The notes beneath the pieces are model-generated. The model searched no databases. It was not told where the DNA came from and saw only the letters and a list, made by a program, of their open reading frames with translations. The translations under genes and the position numbers were made by a program. 64,000 nt of DNA, taken from NCBI GenBank assembly GCA_963781785.1, contig CAWAHD010000001.1, positions 1,240,001 through 1,304,000 on the forward strand. Direction: 5' to 3'. The DNA is from CAWAHD01 sp963781785. GTDB taxonomy: Bacteria; Planctomycetota; Planctomycetia; Isosphaerales; Isosphaeraceae. Each line of letters starts with the position of its first letter. Positions within the stretch are counted from its first letter, which is position 1. Below, one piece after another: positions 10,575 through 21,097 of the stretch.

Positions 10575-10961
10575 GATCCCCTTCGGATTTACGAAGTCGG
10601 ATTGTCGTGTGCCGATTCTTCATTCCTCATCCCCCGTTTCGGATTCAGGGTTTCGGATTTCGGATTTGACGCTTATGCCTCGTTTGCGGCCAGGGTCCGC
10701 AGTTTGTTCCGCCAGAATGGCAGTTTTGACAAACGACCTTGCGGAAGTGACCGGCCCTGACTTGAGGAAATTCGAAAAAAAAATCGCGCGGAATCCGCCA
10801 TTCGGCCAAACGACGTGTAGACTTGAGTCGAAAGCCAGGACTATCGATCGATCGTCCGGAACGCATCGATCGAGAGTTCGGCATCCCGCTTGCGATGGTG
10901 AGTCTGTCGAGATCCGACCCGGGATGTCGGACGTTTGTTCAATCTGGCAAGGAGACTGATG
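10575..10961 (+). other. Gene-free interval upstream of amidase gene
   Basis: No open frame here has coding character. It contains a stretch with three copies of TTTCGGATT around 10638-10668, a motif that also occurs in the repeat-rich area at 22.2 and 23.0 kb, and an A-rich run near 10777. The AAGGAG at 10949-10954 is the ribosome binding site of the next gene. Confidence 0.4.
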
Positions 10962-12092
10962 ATGGCCCTTCTAGAGCTGGCCGCGCTCAACCTGCGCCCG
11001 CGTCGCTCGTGGCGGATCGGGATCGCGCTCGTGGCATCTCTCACAACGGCGGGCTGCGGACACAGCCGCCAATCGTACCGGCCGGTGTACACGACCCCCG
11101 CGCCGTTATCTCGGCCCTGCACGAACTGCGGACCCGGCGCGACTGTCACGACCGAAGAGCCCGGTACGGTCACGAGCGTGCCCTCGCTGGTCGACCCGGC
11201 GCCTTTACCATCGGATTCGTCGACCGCTCCCCTGAGCGGACCTCGCTCGGGTTCTGGCGGAACGCTCAACTCGACGGTGGAGAAGCCACCGCAGTCGCGG
11301 CTTGAAGACGAGCCGAGCTACGATGAAACCAAGTTGCCTGCTCGAGGACAGGGCAAGGACTCAACGCCTCCCCCTCCACCCACGCCGGTCGTCCCGAAAA
11401 CTGGACCGAACCTGGAAGCGCCGGCCGCCACGCTGCTGCAGTCGAGGTACGCTGGGTCCACGGCGGATGGCCGCACCGCGACGGCGGCTGGAGCGCGAGT
11501 TCGAGGCACAAAGTTGAGCGAACGGCTTCGTCCATTTGTTGATGAATCGAGCGCCAACGAGCTTCTGTACCCCAACAAGGCCGACCGGCCCTGGCGATAC
11601 ATCGTGCTCCATCACAGTGCCGCTCGCAGCGGCAATTACGACCAGATTGACGGCGAACACCGCAAGATCCTGGGGTTCGACGGCTGCGGCTATCACTTTG
11701 TGATCGGCAACGGCACCGGCAGCGGCGACGGCATGATTGAGGTTGCGCAGCGGTGGACTAACCAGAAGCAGGGCGTTCATTGCCGCAACGCACGCGAGCA
11801 CGCCATGGATGAATACGGCATCGGAATCTGTCTGGTCGGCGATCTCGACCAGCAGCCGCCGACGCCGAGGCAAGTGGCCGCCGCCCAGGCATTGATCGCA
11901 CATCTGAGCCAGCGGTACAACATCGCGGCAAGCCGGGTCGACAGCCATGCCCACCTGGCCGGTACACCGACGGTCTGCCCCGGGAAGTTTTTTCCCAACG
12001 ACGCGATCCTGAGCGCCAGGGGCAACGCCACCAGCCCGCGGACGGTGCGCAGCACCGGCTGGAAAGTCGTCCGCGACTCGAGCGTGCAATAG
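10962..12092 (+). CDS. Lipoprotein N-acetylmuramoyl-L-alanine amidase (PGRP/amidase_2 fold)
   Basis: Predicted zinc amidase that cleaves the amide bond between N-acetylmuramic acid and the stem peptide. A lipoprotein signal (RSWRIGIALVASLTTAGC) puts the lipidated cysteine at about residue 32. Around 150 low-complexity Pro/Ser/Thr residues form a linker, then the catalytic domain starts at RPWRYIVLHHSAARSGNYDQ. The presumed zinc ligands are the histidine in VLHHSA and the histidine and cysteine in DSHAHLAGTPTVCPG, the normal amidase_2/PGRP arrangement; GYHFVIGNG and GIGICLVGDLD match the core strands. AAGGAG at 10949-10954 lies 7 bp before the ATG at 10962, and another ATG at 10959 is adjacent. 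It is monocistronic and faces the Nudix gene tail to tail, with a 78-bp gap. Confidence 0.85.
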   Translation: MALLELAALNLRPRRSWRIGIALVASLTTAGCGHSRQSYRPVYTTPAPLSRPCTNCGPGATVTTEEPGTVTSVPSLVDPAPLPSDSSTAPLSGPRSGSGGTLNSTVEKPPQSRLEDEPSYDETKLPARGQGKDSTPPPPPTPVVPKTGPNLEAPAATLLQSRYAGSTADGRTATAAGARVRGTKLSERLRPFVDESSANELLYPNKADRPWRYIVLHHSAARSGNYDQIDGEHRKILGFDGCGYHFVIGNGTGSGDGMIEVAQRWTNQKQGVHCRNAREHAMDEYGIGICLVGDLDQQPPTPRQVAAAQALIAHLSQRYNIAASRVDSHAHLAGTPTVCPGKFFPNDAILSARGNATSPRTVRSTGWKVVRDSSVQ

Positions 12093-12170
12093 TGGAGTTT
12101 TCGGCCGGGGACAGCGTCCCACCTGCGGCCGGAAGGACGAGCCCGCACGGACGCGGACTCGCTCGCTCGC

Positions 12171-12767
12171 TCACTTCGAAACTTCGAGGCGGCGAACAGC
12201 CTCGTGCAAGAGCGCGATCACGCTCAGCGAGTCGGTGATCTCGCCTCGCTTCAACATTCGCCAGGCGTCTTCCCAGGCGAACCGGCGGACGACCAGCCGC
12301 TCAGTGCCCTCGGGCTCATCGACGCCGTGGCTCAGCTCGGTGGCACGGAAGACATACCCGATCTCGTCGCTGACGGAATTGGAGAGATGCGAAGTGGCCA
12401 CCAGCTCCAGGCAGCCGGCGGTCAGGCCGGTCTCTTCGCGCAGCTCCCGCCGGGCGGTCTCTTCCGGGGCTTCGTGTTCGGGACAACCACCCTCGGGAAT
12501 CTCCCAGGAATACGCCTGCAAGGGATATCGATATTGCCCCACCAGCCAGATCGCTCCCTCATGATCCACGGGCAGCGCTCCGACGGCGCGGTTCTTGAAG
12601 TGGACAACGCCGTAGATGCCCGGCAGGCCGTCGGGTCTCAGAACCTGGTCTTCCCTGACGCCGATCCATGCGTTCTCGTAGACGCACCGCGTGGACAGCG
12701 TTTTCCAGGGGTTTTCGCGGTCGTCACTGGCCTGCGGGGCTCCGGGAGGCTTCATGCCGTCGGTCAT
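12171..12767 (-). CDS. Nudix hydrolase, probable ADP-ribose pyrophosphatase
   Basis: A 198-residue Nudix enzyme. The Nudix box is complete (GGCPEHEAPEETARRELREE then TGL), fitting G-x5-E-x7-REU-x-EE-x-GU, so metal-dependent hydrolysis of a nucleoside diphosphate linked to X is expected. The N-terminal strands VRPDGLPGIYGVVHFKNRAV and VGQYRYPLQAYSWEIPEG are characteristic of the ADP-ribose pyrophosphatase subgroup, so ADP-ribose or a related sugar nucleotide is the most likely substrate. The gene overlaps the end of sucD by 4 bp (ATGA at 12764-12767), so it is the last gene of the sucC-protease-sucD operon. Family assignment is firm; substrate is inferred. Confidence 0.85.
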   Translation of the reverse strand: MTDGMKPPGAPQASDDRENPWKTLSTRCVYENAWIGVREDQVLRPDGLPGIYGVVHFKNRAVGALPVDHEGAIWLVGQYRYPLQAYSWEIPEGGCPEHEAPEETARRELREETGLTAGCLELVATSHLSNSVSDEIGYVFRATELSHGVDEPEGTERLVVRRFAWEDAWRMLKRGEITDSLSVIALLHEAVRRLEVSK

Positions 12768-13645
12768 CCCTTCATCACCGCCTGCAAGGTGACCCCCATA
12801 TCCGCGGGGCTCTTGGCGACCTTGATCCCGGCGGCCTCGAGGGCGGCGATCTTGTCGGATGCCTTTCCGGACCCTCCGGAGATGATGGCACCGGCGTGTC
12901 CCATACGCTTGCCTGGCGGAGCGGTCTGACCGGCGATGAAGGCGGCGAGGGGCTTGGTGAATTTGCCGGACGCCTTGAGCGCGGCCGCCTGTTCCTCGGC
13001 GTTGCCGCCGATCTCGCCCATCATCAAGACGCCGTCCGTGCCGGGGTCAGCCTCGAAAAGCTCCAGGGTGTCGACGAAGCTCGTGCCGTTGACCGGGTCC
13101 CCGCCGATCCCGATGCAGGTGCTCTGGCCGATTCCCAGGCTGGTGAGCTGCCAGACGCCTTCATACGTGAGGGTTCCCGAACGACTCACGACACCGATCC
13201 GGCCGGGCTTGTGGATATAGCCGGGCATGATGCCGATCTTGCAAGCGCCGGGCGTGATGATCCCCGGACAGTTGGGGCCGATCAAGCGCGCGGAAGGATG
13301 ATGGACCTTGAGATAGGCCGCGGCGCGGACCATGTCGATGACGGGAATTCCTTCAGTGATGGCGACGATCACCCGGATTCCCGCATCGGCGGCTTCCATG
13401 ATGGCGTCGGCCGCGAACGGCGGAGGCACGAAGATCATGGTGGCGTTGGCACCGGTGGCAGCGACGGCTTCGATGCAAGTGTCGAAGATCGGGACACCCA
13501 GAGTCGTCGATCCGCCGCGGCCGGGCGTGATTCCCCCGACGAGATTCGTGCCGTAAGCCTGGCACTGCTCGGAGTGAAACGCTCCGGCCTTGCCGGTGAT
13601 GCCCTGACAGATCAGCCGCGTGTTCTTGTCGACCAGAATGCTCAT
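12764..13645 (-). CDS. sucD: Succinyl-CoA ligase [ADP/GDP-forming], alpha subunit
   Basis: TCA-cycle enzyme subunit that binds CoA and carries the phosphohistidine. The protein has 293 residues, the normal length. ILVDKNTRLICQGITGKAGA is the canonical N-terminal CoA-binding loop, RLIGPNCPGIITPG and GRIGVVSRSGTLTYE are family signatures, and GKRMGHAGAIISGGSG contains the phosphorylated histidine. The ATG at 13645 was chosen over an in-frame upstream ATG (13657) because GGGAG sits 5 bp ahead of it and MSILVDKN is the standard start. The beta subunit gene lies upstream on the same strand but is separated from it by a small protease gene, an unusual order. The stop overlaps the Nudix start. Confidence 0.97.
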   Translation of the reverse strand: MSILVDKNTRLICQGITGKAGAFHSEQCQAYGTNLVGGITPGRGGSTTLGVPIFDTCIEAVAATGANATMIFVPPPFAADAIMEAADAGIRVIVAITEGIPVIDMVRAAAYLKVHHPSARLIGPNCPGIITPGACKIGIMPGYIHKPGRIGVVSRSGTLTYEGVWQLTSLGIGQSTCIGIGGDPVNGTSFVDTLELFEADPGTDGVLMMGEIGGNAEEQAAALKASGKFTKPLAAFIAGQTAPPGKRMGHAGAIISGGSGKASDKIAALEAAGIKVAKSPADMGVTLQAVMKG

Positions 13646-13715
13646 GGAAACTCCCAATGATGACAGTTATAGCAGTCGTTTGTCGCGTGGCGCCATTCCT
13701 TACCATCAGTTCAGC

Positions 13716-14150
13716 TCAATACATCTCGATCATGTGTTCGCCCCCATGGGCGGGGTTGCCGATGAGTTTCTGTCCCGGCACGTCGACGACGAAGTCGAGT
13801 AGCTCGAGCGGGACCTGGCCGATCAGAACGGGGCAATCGTTCGGCAGCTCTGCGACGTCCATCAGGCACTCTCGTCCTTGAATGGTAAGACGCACGCCCC
13901 CGTAAATCTGGACAACAGCGGTCCCCGAACTGGTTCGAGCCATCCGCGTGCGGACCGGCTTGAGGCCGAGTCGCTCGATCATATTCTTCGGCATTGAAAG
14001 CGTGGTCGCGCCAGTGTCCACAAGGGCGTCATCCACTTCCACATGGCGCACCTGTTCAGACGGTAAAAGTTGTTGCTCTTCGAGATAAAGATCGCTCAGG
14101 TTTTCAATCTTTACGATAACGGTTACTCGACCCATTGTTTCAGTGTCCAT
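13716..14150 (-). CDS. Retropepsin-like (clan AA) aspartic protease
   Basis: A 144-residue protein with one aspartic-protease half-site, ALVDTGATTLSMP, where the Asp of DTGA is the expected catalytic residue. The hydrophobic-Gly element ELPNDCPVLIGQVPLELLDF corresponds to the second signature of retropepsin folds. With one motif it would have to dimerise to be active, like retroviral proteases and bacterial RimP/PerP-type clan AA proteins. No signal peptide or membrane anchor is seen, so it is probably cytoplasmic. It lies 34 bp after sucC and 70 bp before sucD on the same strand, so co-transcription with the succinyl-CoA ligase genes is likely. The ATG at 14150 is preferred; MGRVTVIVKI at 14135 is an alternative start. 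Confidence 0.75.
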   Translation of the reverse strand: MDTETMGRVTVIVKIENLSDLYLEEQQLLPSEQVRHVEVDDALVDTGATTLSMPKNMIERLGLKPVRTRMARTSSGTAVVQIYGGVRLTIQGRECLMDVAELPNDCPVLIGQVPLELLDFVVDVPGQKLIGNPAHGGEHMIEMY

Positions 14151-14184
14151 GGTGATTTCTCGGCCGATTGAGTGGGTTCTGATT

Positions 14185-15435
<1,251 letters not shown>

Positions 15436-15571
15436 GGGGCGACAGTCCTTAGATGATGAAGCCCGATCCCCCGATCGGCCTCAACCGATCGCGCAAGCTT
15501 CCTTTTTACCGTGGTCTTGGGCCCGATGCCAGTCTGCTTGATCGGCGCGGCGCACACTGAGCTTCCGCCGG

Positions 15572-16182
15572 TCAAGGCTCGGCATCGATCTCGCGCTTGA
15601 GCTCGGCGATCTCGGCGTCGGTCAGGAGCGAGCGGTTCGGTGTGAGGGTGGCACTGGCTTCCAGATCTTTCTGCAGCTCACGGAAAGTCTCGACCCAGAA
15701 AGCCGATTCCTCGGGAGTGGGCTCTCGTTCCGGGTCATGGCGAGACGCCGCGGGAGGCACCGGCTCGGGCCGGTTTCCGCGCTCCTTGAGGCGGTCGATC
15801 ATGTCCCAGAATTGCTCGGCAGTCACCGATTGTGCATGGCGCCTTTTCGCGGCCAGACGGATCCGGCGATCCGACGAGATCACGGCCAGGTTCTTGGGAT
15901 CGGCGTCGTCAGCGATCAACTGCTCGATCCGAGCGTCGGCGTTCTCGTCGCCGAGGGCGAAGACGACATCGAGCCCGCGATAAGTCGAGACGATCTGAAA
16001 ATCGCCAGGGGGGACCCTGGCGTCGAAGACGACGGTCGACTCGCGGGCGACGCCCGGGCCCACCAGGGCGGAGAGGTCGTCGAGGAATCGACGGCGGGCG
16101 CGGCGGAACCCGTCGCGCCCAGCTTCGGCCCCAGCCGGCCGTCGGCGTGCATCACGTTATAGCCGTCGATCAACCAACGCAT
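15572..16182 (-). CDS. YacP-like NYN-domain (PIN-fold) RNase, one frameshift
   Basis: The N-terminus MRWLIDGYNVMHADGRLGPK has the acidic start of the NYN/YacP family of predicted endoribonucleases. The frame must change at about 16099-16102 (one base missing), joining LGATG to FRRARRRFLDDLSALVGPGV. After that come STVVFDARVPPGDFQIVSTY, the acidic VVFALGDENADARIEQLIAD and AVISSDRRIRLAAKRRHAQ, which together provide the usual set of active-site aspartates. The C-terminal 70 residues are charged and helical. The gene is divergent from the MGS-amidohydrolase gene (114 bp) and lies upstream of sucC with a 136-bp gap. YacP (Rae1) cleaves mRNA in Bacillus; the same role here is only an inference. 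Confidence 0.72.
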
Positions 16183-16296
16183 GACGAGCCATCCTCGCCA
16201 TCAGAAACAACGGGAGACTCCTATTCTATCCGATCGCGTGGTACAATCGCCCAAATTTTGGGTTGCTCGAACACGTCTCGATTCAAGGAGGCTCCC

Positions 16297-17727
16297 TTGG
16301 ACAAGCTCGATACTGTCGAGATGCTGGCCTTCAACCTCAAGCTTCTGAGCAAGAAGAGTCGAAAGCGCGTTCTGATCAGCGCAGGGAAACTGAGCGACAA
16401 GCAAAAGATGCTCCCGGCGATTCAGAAGCTGCCCCAGATGAACATCGATATTTTCGCCACCTCCGGTACAAGCGCCTTCTTGACCACTAACGGCCTGCCC
16501 AACCAGACACTGCACAAGATCACCGACCGAACCGAGCCGAATATCAAGTCGTTTCTCAGTCAGGGCCGGCTTGACCTCGTTATCAACGTGTTGACAGGCA
16601 ATAATGATTATGATGAGAGCTCGGACAGCAATCTGATCCGCACGCTGGCCATCGAAAACGGGATCCCGCTGATCACGGACGTCGACATTGCCATTTTGAC
16701 GATTCACCAGTGGGAAAGGAAGCATTCGCTGGACTTATGGCAGACTCAGGGCGGACCCCAGGAACCCTGGAACTTGAAGGCCGAATTCCTGAAGATGGTG
16801 CGGGATCTGGGAGGATTCGCCAATTACCACGCTCACTTTGACAAGGCCTACTTGATCTCGCTCGAGTACCTCGAGCTGAGCCACCGGGACATGCAAGAAA
16901 AATGGAAGTTGTACAAGTATCTGAAGGAGAATTACAGCCACGACGACCTTGTGAGCCGAATCTCGCGCGGGGTGGAGACAATGATCGGTCAAGGCGTGAC
17001 TTACTGCCGCACGTTGCTCGACGCCGACAGCACGGTCAAGCTGGCGACGGTGAAGGCCGCGCTGGAGGTGAAACGCCGGTACCGAGATCAGATCGTCTTT
17101 GAAATCGGCACCCAGCCACTCCAGGGAGTGGTCGATGACAAGGCCTCTTATACCCAGTTCGTCGAGGCCTGCGATCTGGCCGATGTCGTCGGTGGACTGC
17201 CATCGAGGGATCGTCCCCGCCCGGAAAAGCACCTGGACACGATCATGAAGATCGCGAAGGACCTCCAGAAGCCGCTCGATGTCCACGTCGATCAGGAAAA
17301 CAATCCCGACGAATGCGAGACCGAGCTGCTGGCGCTCAAGACGATCGAGCACGGCCTGGAAGGAACGGTCACCGCCGTGCACGCAATCTCGCTCGCCGCG
17401 AAACCCAAGCACGAGCAAGATCGCGTCATCAAGATCATGAAAGACGCGGGCCTGAAGGTCATCATCTGTCCTTCAGCCGCCCTCAGCATGAAACCACTCG
17501 AGCGGAACGCGCCGCTACACAATTCGATCGCGCCTTTGGTGCCCTTGCTCGAGGCAGAAATCCCGGTGTACCTGGGAATCGACAATATTTGCGATCTCTT
17601 CATGCCGGTCGTCGACGGGGACATGTGGTTCGAGTGCCGGCTGCTCATGGAAGCCTCGCGATATTACGACATCCGTCGAGTGGCCACGATCGCCTGCGAC
17701 AAGAGCGGATTCCGCTCGCTTGCCTAG
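16297..17727 (+). CDS. MGS-like domain fused to cytosine-deaminase-type amidohydrolase
   Basis: A 476-residue fusion. Residues about 22-140 (RVLISAGKLSDKQKMLPAIQ, FATSGTSAFL, LDLVINVLTGNNDY, RTLAIENGIPLITDVDIA) resemble the methylglyoxal-synthase-like domain that is a regulatory module in carbamoyl-phosphate synthase. From about residue 165 an amidohydrolase domain follows: ANYHAHFDKAYLI (HxH metal ligands, about 176-181), PLDVHVDQENNPDE, VTAVHAISLA (third His) and VYLGIDNICDLFMP (catalytic Asp), an order matching the cytosine deaminase/atrazine-chlorohydrolase group. No ATG is available; a TTG at 16297 lies 6 bp after AAGGAG (16285-16290), so I start there. It stands alone and is divergent from the NYN gene. 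Substrate is unknown; a purine/pyrimidine or related ring amide is plausible. Confidence 0.72.
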   Translation: MDKLDTVEMLAFNLKLLSKKSRKRVLISAGKLSDKQKMLPAIQKLPQMNIDIFATSGTSAFLTTNGLPNQTLHKITDRTEPNIKSFLSQGRLDLVINVLTGNNDYDESSDSNLIRTLAIENGIPLITDVDIAILTIHQWERKHSLDLWQTQGGPQEPWNLKAEFLKMVRDLGGFANYHAHFDKAYLISLEYLELSHRDMQEKWKLYKYLKENYSHDDLVSRISRGVETMIGQGVTYCRTLLDADSTVKLATVKAALEVKRRYRDQIVFEIGTQPLQGVVDDKASYTQFVEACDLADVVGGLPSRDRPRPEKHLDTIMKIAKDLQKPLDVHVDQENNPDECETELLALKTIEHGLEGTVTAVHAISLAAKPKHEQDRVIKIMKDAGLKVIICPSAALSMKPLERNAPLHNSIAPLVPLLEAEIPVYLGIDNICDLFMPVVDGDMWFECRLLMEASRYYDIRRVATIACDKSGFRSLA

Positions 17728-17787
17728 CAGGAAAACGGTGCCGGCCCCTGGTTCTGACAAAAATGTTTGTATCTGGAAAAGATCGCC

Positions 17788-19437
17788 TCACGTGCCCTGC
17801 CTGCGAGGCGATTGAGCGGAATCCCCATCCTGGCCAGAGTCGGCCTCGAAAGTCTCGTCGGAGCTGTCGATAATCTCCGGACGACGGGTCCATAAGAGCC
17901 AGATGGCCGCCATGACGAGCCACACGCCTCCGAGCCATCCGATGAACTGGCCCCAGGTGGCCTGGAAACCCAGAGCCGAGCCGAACAGGCTGCACAGCGC
18001 CCCGGCGGGCACCCAGATGAATGTCAAGAGTGCCAGGAGGTCGCTGACCTGTCGTTCCAGCTTGAGCTCGTAGAATTCCTGGTACTCACGGACTTTCCCG
18101 CGGAGTTCGCGGAAGATGGGTGCGATGCCCAAGCCTTCCCGGAATCGATGAAGGATTTCGATCCCTTGCGGTTTATGCGTCAGCTCGTCGAACCAGTGGT
18201 CGTCCTGGAAGATGCGGAACTCTTCCCACAGGCGGCGTGCCCGGACCGCTCGGTCCCCGAATTGATCGTCACGACCCATCATCTCGCCGGCCAGGACGCT
18301 CAGGCGGATCTTGTAAAACAAGGTGACGAGATAAAGGTAGAAATAATCGTTCTCGATATTATGAGGCAGGTCGCGGAGCGTTAACTGGCCTTCGCGCAGG
18401 CCGAGGAATACGACGTTGTCGTGCAGTGCCATGCCTTGCCAGTTGCTCCAGATGGCGATCCGGTGGCGGCTCATGAGATTGCGGAGATATGACTCGTCGG
18501 GGTAATAGTCCGGGAGGCGTGTGTCGGTGCACGTCGCCAGCTCGTAGAGCGCTCGCTCGGACGGCGAATGGAAGGGTCCAGACGGCCAGTCCGGCGGCTG
18601 CGCCCCCGCCAGGCAACTGTAATGGTAGAGGTGAAATGACTGCCCGTAGACGTTTCCAAACGGTGTGCCGGTCGGTCGCGCCTCCTCGCCGAGACGGCCG
18701 AAGTCCGCGACCGCGGCTTTCAGGGATGCAGAACTCGGGTCCACCTTGCCGGTGAGCCCTTCAAGCAGGTAGTCGATCACATCACGAGCCTTGGCCAGCA
18801 CTGCCGGGGAGGTCTCGGATACCCGCCAATCCGCGAGTTGCCAGTCCAGCTTCGGAGGATGGATCGGCCGGAGATAGAAATGGAAGTCGTTGATCCGGGC
18901 CACGTCGAGGTCCGCCTCGCGCAACCGAACCTTCAGCATCAAGAGGCCGACGCACTGCGGGAACAACATCGCGTCTACCCACTCGAGCTCAAACGGCGCC
19001 GCGAAGTGGTCCCGCACGGTACCGTCGTGGCCCTTCAAGACAAAACTCAGCTCGAGGCGCCGCAGAGGCTCCAGCCGTCGCGTGTCGTAGGTCAGGCGCA
19101 ATGCGGCGTCGGGAGAGATGAGCGGAGCGAGCTTTTCCAGGGCAAGACTCGCCAGCCGACGCGCCTCTGCCAGTCGCGCCGGACGTTCACCTTCGGGCAG
19201 AAGCGCGGTTTCGGGGAACAGCAGGCGATGGACATGGGGCAGGAAAAAGTAAATGTCGTCGAGTGCGGTTGCCAGCGCCGCGTCTTCGTGGAGGCGACCC
19301 CACCAATGATGCCAGCGCCCTGCCAAGGCATGGAAAGAGCTGACCCGCGCGTTGTCGGAAAAACAATACTGGAATGAGTACACCAGGATCGTGAAATGAC
19401 TGGCGGTCGCTGGCGGCTTCGTCTCGACCGGTTCCAT
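17788..19437 (-). CDS. CorA-shaped membrane protein, unknown function
   Basis: A 549-residue protein with a long soluble N-terminal part (about 470 residues, rich in aromatic and charged residues), a predicted coiled helix (FRELRGKVREYQEFYELKLE) and two C-terminal membrane segments (LLALLTFIWVPAGALCSLFG and FIGWLGGVWLVMAAIWLLW) with a short loop between, ending in an acidic cytoplasmic tail. That outline is the one seen in CorA/ZIP-B type channels, but no GMN signature is present, so ion transport is only a possibility. The segment SFHLYHYSCLAGAQPPDWPS is notable for aromatics but not recognised. The start at 19437 is preferred to the frame opening at 19488 because the extra residues look non-coding. 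It is tail to tail with the MGS-amidohydrolase gene and divergent from ispH. Confidence 0.55.
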   Translation of the reverse strand: MEPVETKPPATASHFTILVYSFQYCFSDNARVSSFHALAGRWHHWWGRLHEDAALATALDDIYFFLPHVHRLLFPETALLPEGERPARLAEARRLASLALEKLAPLISPDAALRLTYDTRRLEPLRRLELSFVLKGHDGTVRDHFAAPFELEWVDAMLFPQCVGLLMLKVRLREADLDVARINDFHFYLRPIHPPKLDWQLADWRVSETSPAVLAKARDVIDYLLEGLTGKVDPSSASLKAAVADFGRLGEEARPTGTPFGNVYGQSFHLYHYSCLAGAQPPDWPSGPFHSPSERALYELATCTDTRLPDYYPDESYLRNLMSRHRIAIWSNWQGMALHDNVVFLGLREGQLTLRDLPHNIENDYFYLYLVTLFYKIRLSVLAGEMMGRDDQFGDRAVRARRLWEEFRIFQDDHWFDELTHKPQGIEILHRFREGLGIAPIFRELRGKVREYQEFYELKLERQVSDLLALLTFIWVPAGALCSLFGSALGFQATWGQFIGWLGGVWLVMAAIWLLWTRRPEIIDSSDETFEADSGQDGDSAQSPRRQGT

Positions 19438-19695
19438 GCTTTTTCTCCGCACGCCAAACCCGCGGGTCGTTTTCACCGTACCAGACATTCATGGCTCGAT
19501 TCAAGCAGCCGCGGCGCCGGCGTGCAACCGGCGAGAAACATCGAGTTTCGTCATTCGATACCCGATTGGGGTTTCGTGCGAGAAAACGGTTCCGCATTGT
19601 CTCCACCGGTACCACGTCTCACCTTTTCGCCAGGGCGGGAAACACGTACCATGGGAGCCGTTCTCACTCCCCCGGGTCCTGGAGGCTGCCTGTCG

Positions 19696-20682
19696 ATGAA
19701 GATCATGCTGGCGAACCCACGAGGCTTCTGCGCGGGGGTCAACATGGCGATCGAGTGCCTTGAGCGCGCACTCGAATTCTTCGGACCACCGCTCTACGTC
19801 TATCATGAAATCGTCCACAACAAGTTCGTCGTCGAACGGTTCCGCCACCGCGGCACGGTGTTCGTCGAGTCGCTCGACGAGGTGCCCCAGGGCTCCCCGC
19901 TCCTGTACAGCGCTCACGGCGTCTCTCCCCAGATTCGCGAGCAGGCCCGGGAGCGACGGCTCCTGGCCATCGACGCGACATGTCCGCTTGTCATCAAAGT
20001 GCATCTCGAGGCCGTTCGCTACGCCCGCGATGGCTACACCATCATCCTGATCGGTCACGAAGGACACGACGAAGTCATCGGCACCATGGGTGAAGCCCCC
20101 GGGCAGATGATCCTGGTCGAAACCGCCGAAGATGTCGATCGACTCGTCGTTCCCGACCCTGAAAAAGTCGCCTATCTGACCCAGACCACCCTCAGCGTCG
20201 ACGATGCGAACGTCGTCATCGCTGCTCTGCGCAGGAAGTTCCCTCGGATCGCCAACCCACCCAAGGACGATATCTGCTATGCCACCCAGAATCGCCAGGA
20301 GGCCGTCCGCGACCTTGCCTCGCAGGCCGACCTGGTGCTCGTTCTGGGGAGCCAGAACAGCTCCAATAGCCGGAGGCTGGCCGAGATCGCCAATGGGCTA
20401 GGGATACCGTCTCACTTGATCGACGGGGTTTCCGAGATCCAGGATCATTGGTTCCGGGACGCGGAGACTGTCCTCATCACGGCTGGAGCCAGCGCACCGG
20501 AGGACGTGGTACAAGAATGCGTCGAGTACCTCGAGCGCAACTTCGGCGCAACGATCCGAGAAGAGACCGTGCGCAGGGAAAATGTCCATTTCCCGCTTCC
20601 CCGATCGCTGAGGGACTTGTTGCCCGCCGGCTCAAGCTTGATCGACGACGGTTTCGAGGCGATGGCGGAGCACGAAGCATAG
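19696..20682 (+). CDS. ispH: 4-hydroxy-3-methylbut-2-enyl diphosphate reductase
   Basis: Final enzyme of the MEP isoprenoid pathway; a [4Fe-4S] enzyme that reduces HMBPP to IPP and DMAPP. The 328-residue protein has the three cluster cysteines in NPRGFCAGVNMAIE, AIDATCPLVIKVH and DDICYATQNRQEAV. Substrate-binding residues are also present: EIVHNKFV, LYSAHGVSPQ, GHEGHDEVIGTMGE and the GSQNSSNSRRL serine/asparagine pair. The ATG at 19696 follows GGAGG (19681-19685) by 10 bp; a possible earlier ATG at 19651 would add a Pro/Gly-rich stretch not seen in the family. It stands alone with a long gene-free stretch after it. Confidence 0.96.
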   Translation: MKIMLANPRGFCAGVNMAIECLERALEFFGPPLYVYHEIVHNKFVVERFRHRGTVFVESLDEVPQGSPLLYSAHGVSPQIREQARERRLLAIDATCPLVIKVHLEAVRYARDGYTIILIGHEGHDEVIGTMGEAPGQMILVETAEDVDRLVVPDPEKVAYLTQTTLSVDDANVVIAALRRKFPRIANPPKDDICYATQNRQEAVRDLASQADLVLVLGSQNSSNSRRLAEIANGLGIPSHLIDGVSEIQDHWFRDAETVLITAGASAPEDVVQECVEYLERNFGATIREETVRRENVHFPLPRSLRDLLPAGSSLIDDGFEAMAEHEA

Positions 20683-20814
20683 AGACCCACCCGACGCATC
20701 GGATCGGATCACGCCGCGTCAGGCGACCGGCAGGAGATGATCGACCAGGGCCACGGCCGTCGCGGATACCAGCCGGACGGGCCCAGCGAGGAGACGCTGG
20801 CCTTGGCTGATGCT

Positions 20815-20864
20815 TTCATCGAAATCGGCTTCGCTTGTCGCATTTTCGTAGCTTTCGCCCTCGG
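20815..20864 (-). repeat. NEANFDE-type short interspersed repeat, copy 1
   Basis: About 50 bp which on the minus strand reads as an ENATSEADFDES-like peptide. The copy at 23524 differs at about 7 of the first 45 positions. Both copies lie on the same strand and outside genes. Confidence 0.5.
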
Positions 20865-21097
20865 GATGCCGCCGGCCGCCGGATGGGATCGGACGGATCG
20901 GACGGATAAGACCCGGCGGCCAGGCTGCGCGAGATAAAAAGAAACGACGGGCGATTCAGGCGGGAAGAGACCGAGCGGAATCACACGCCTGGTCGATTAA
21001 TCCAACGCCTGACTCCGCCAGATTCTTAGTTGCGATCCGGGAGCAAAACCGAGTCTCCTCGCTGAACACCACCGGGTCGAAGCGGAAGGGCAACACT

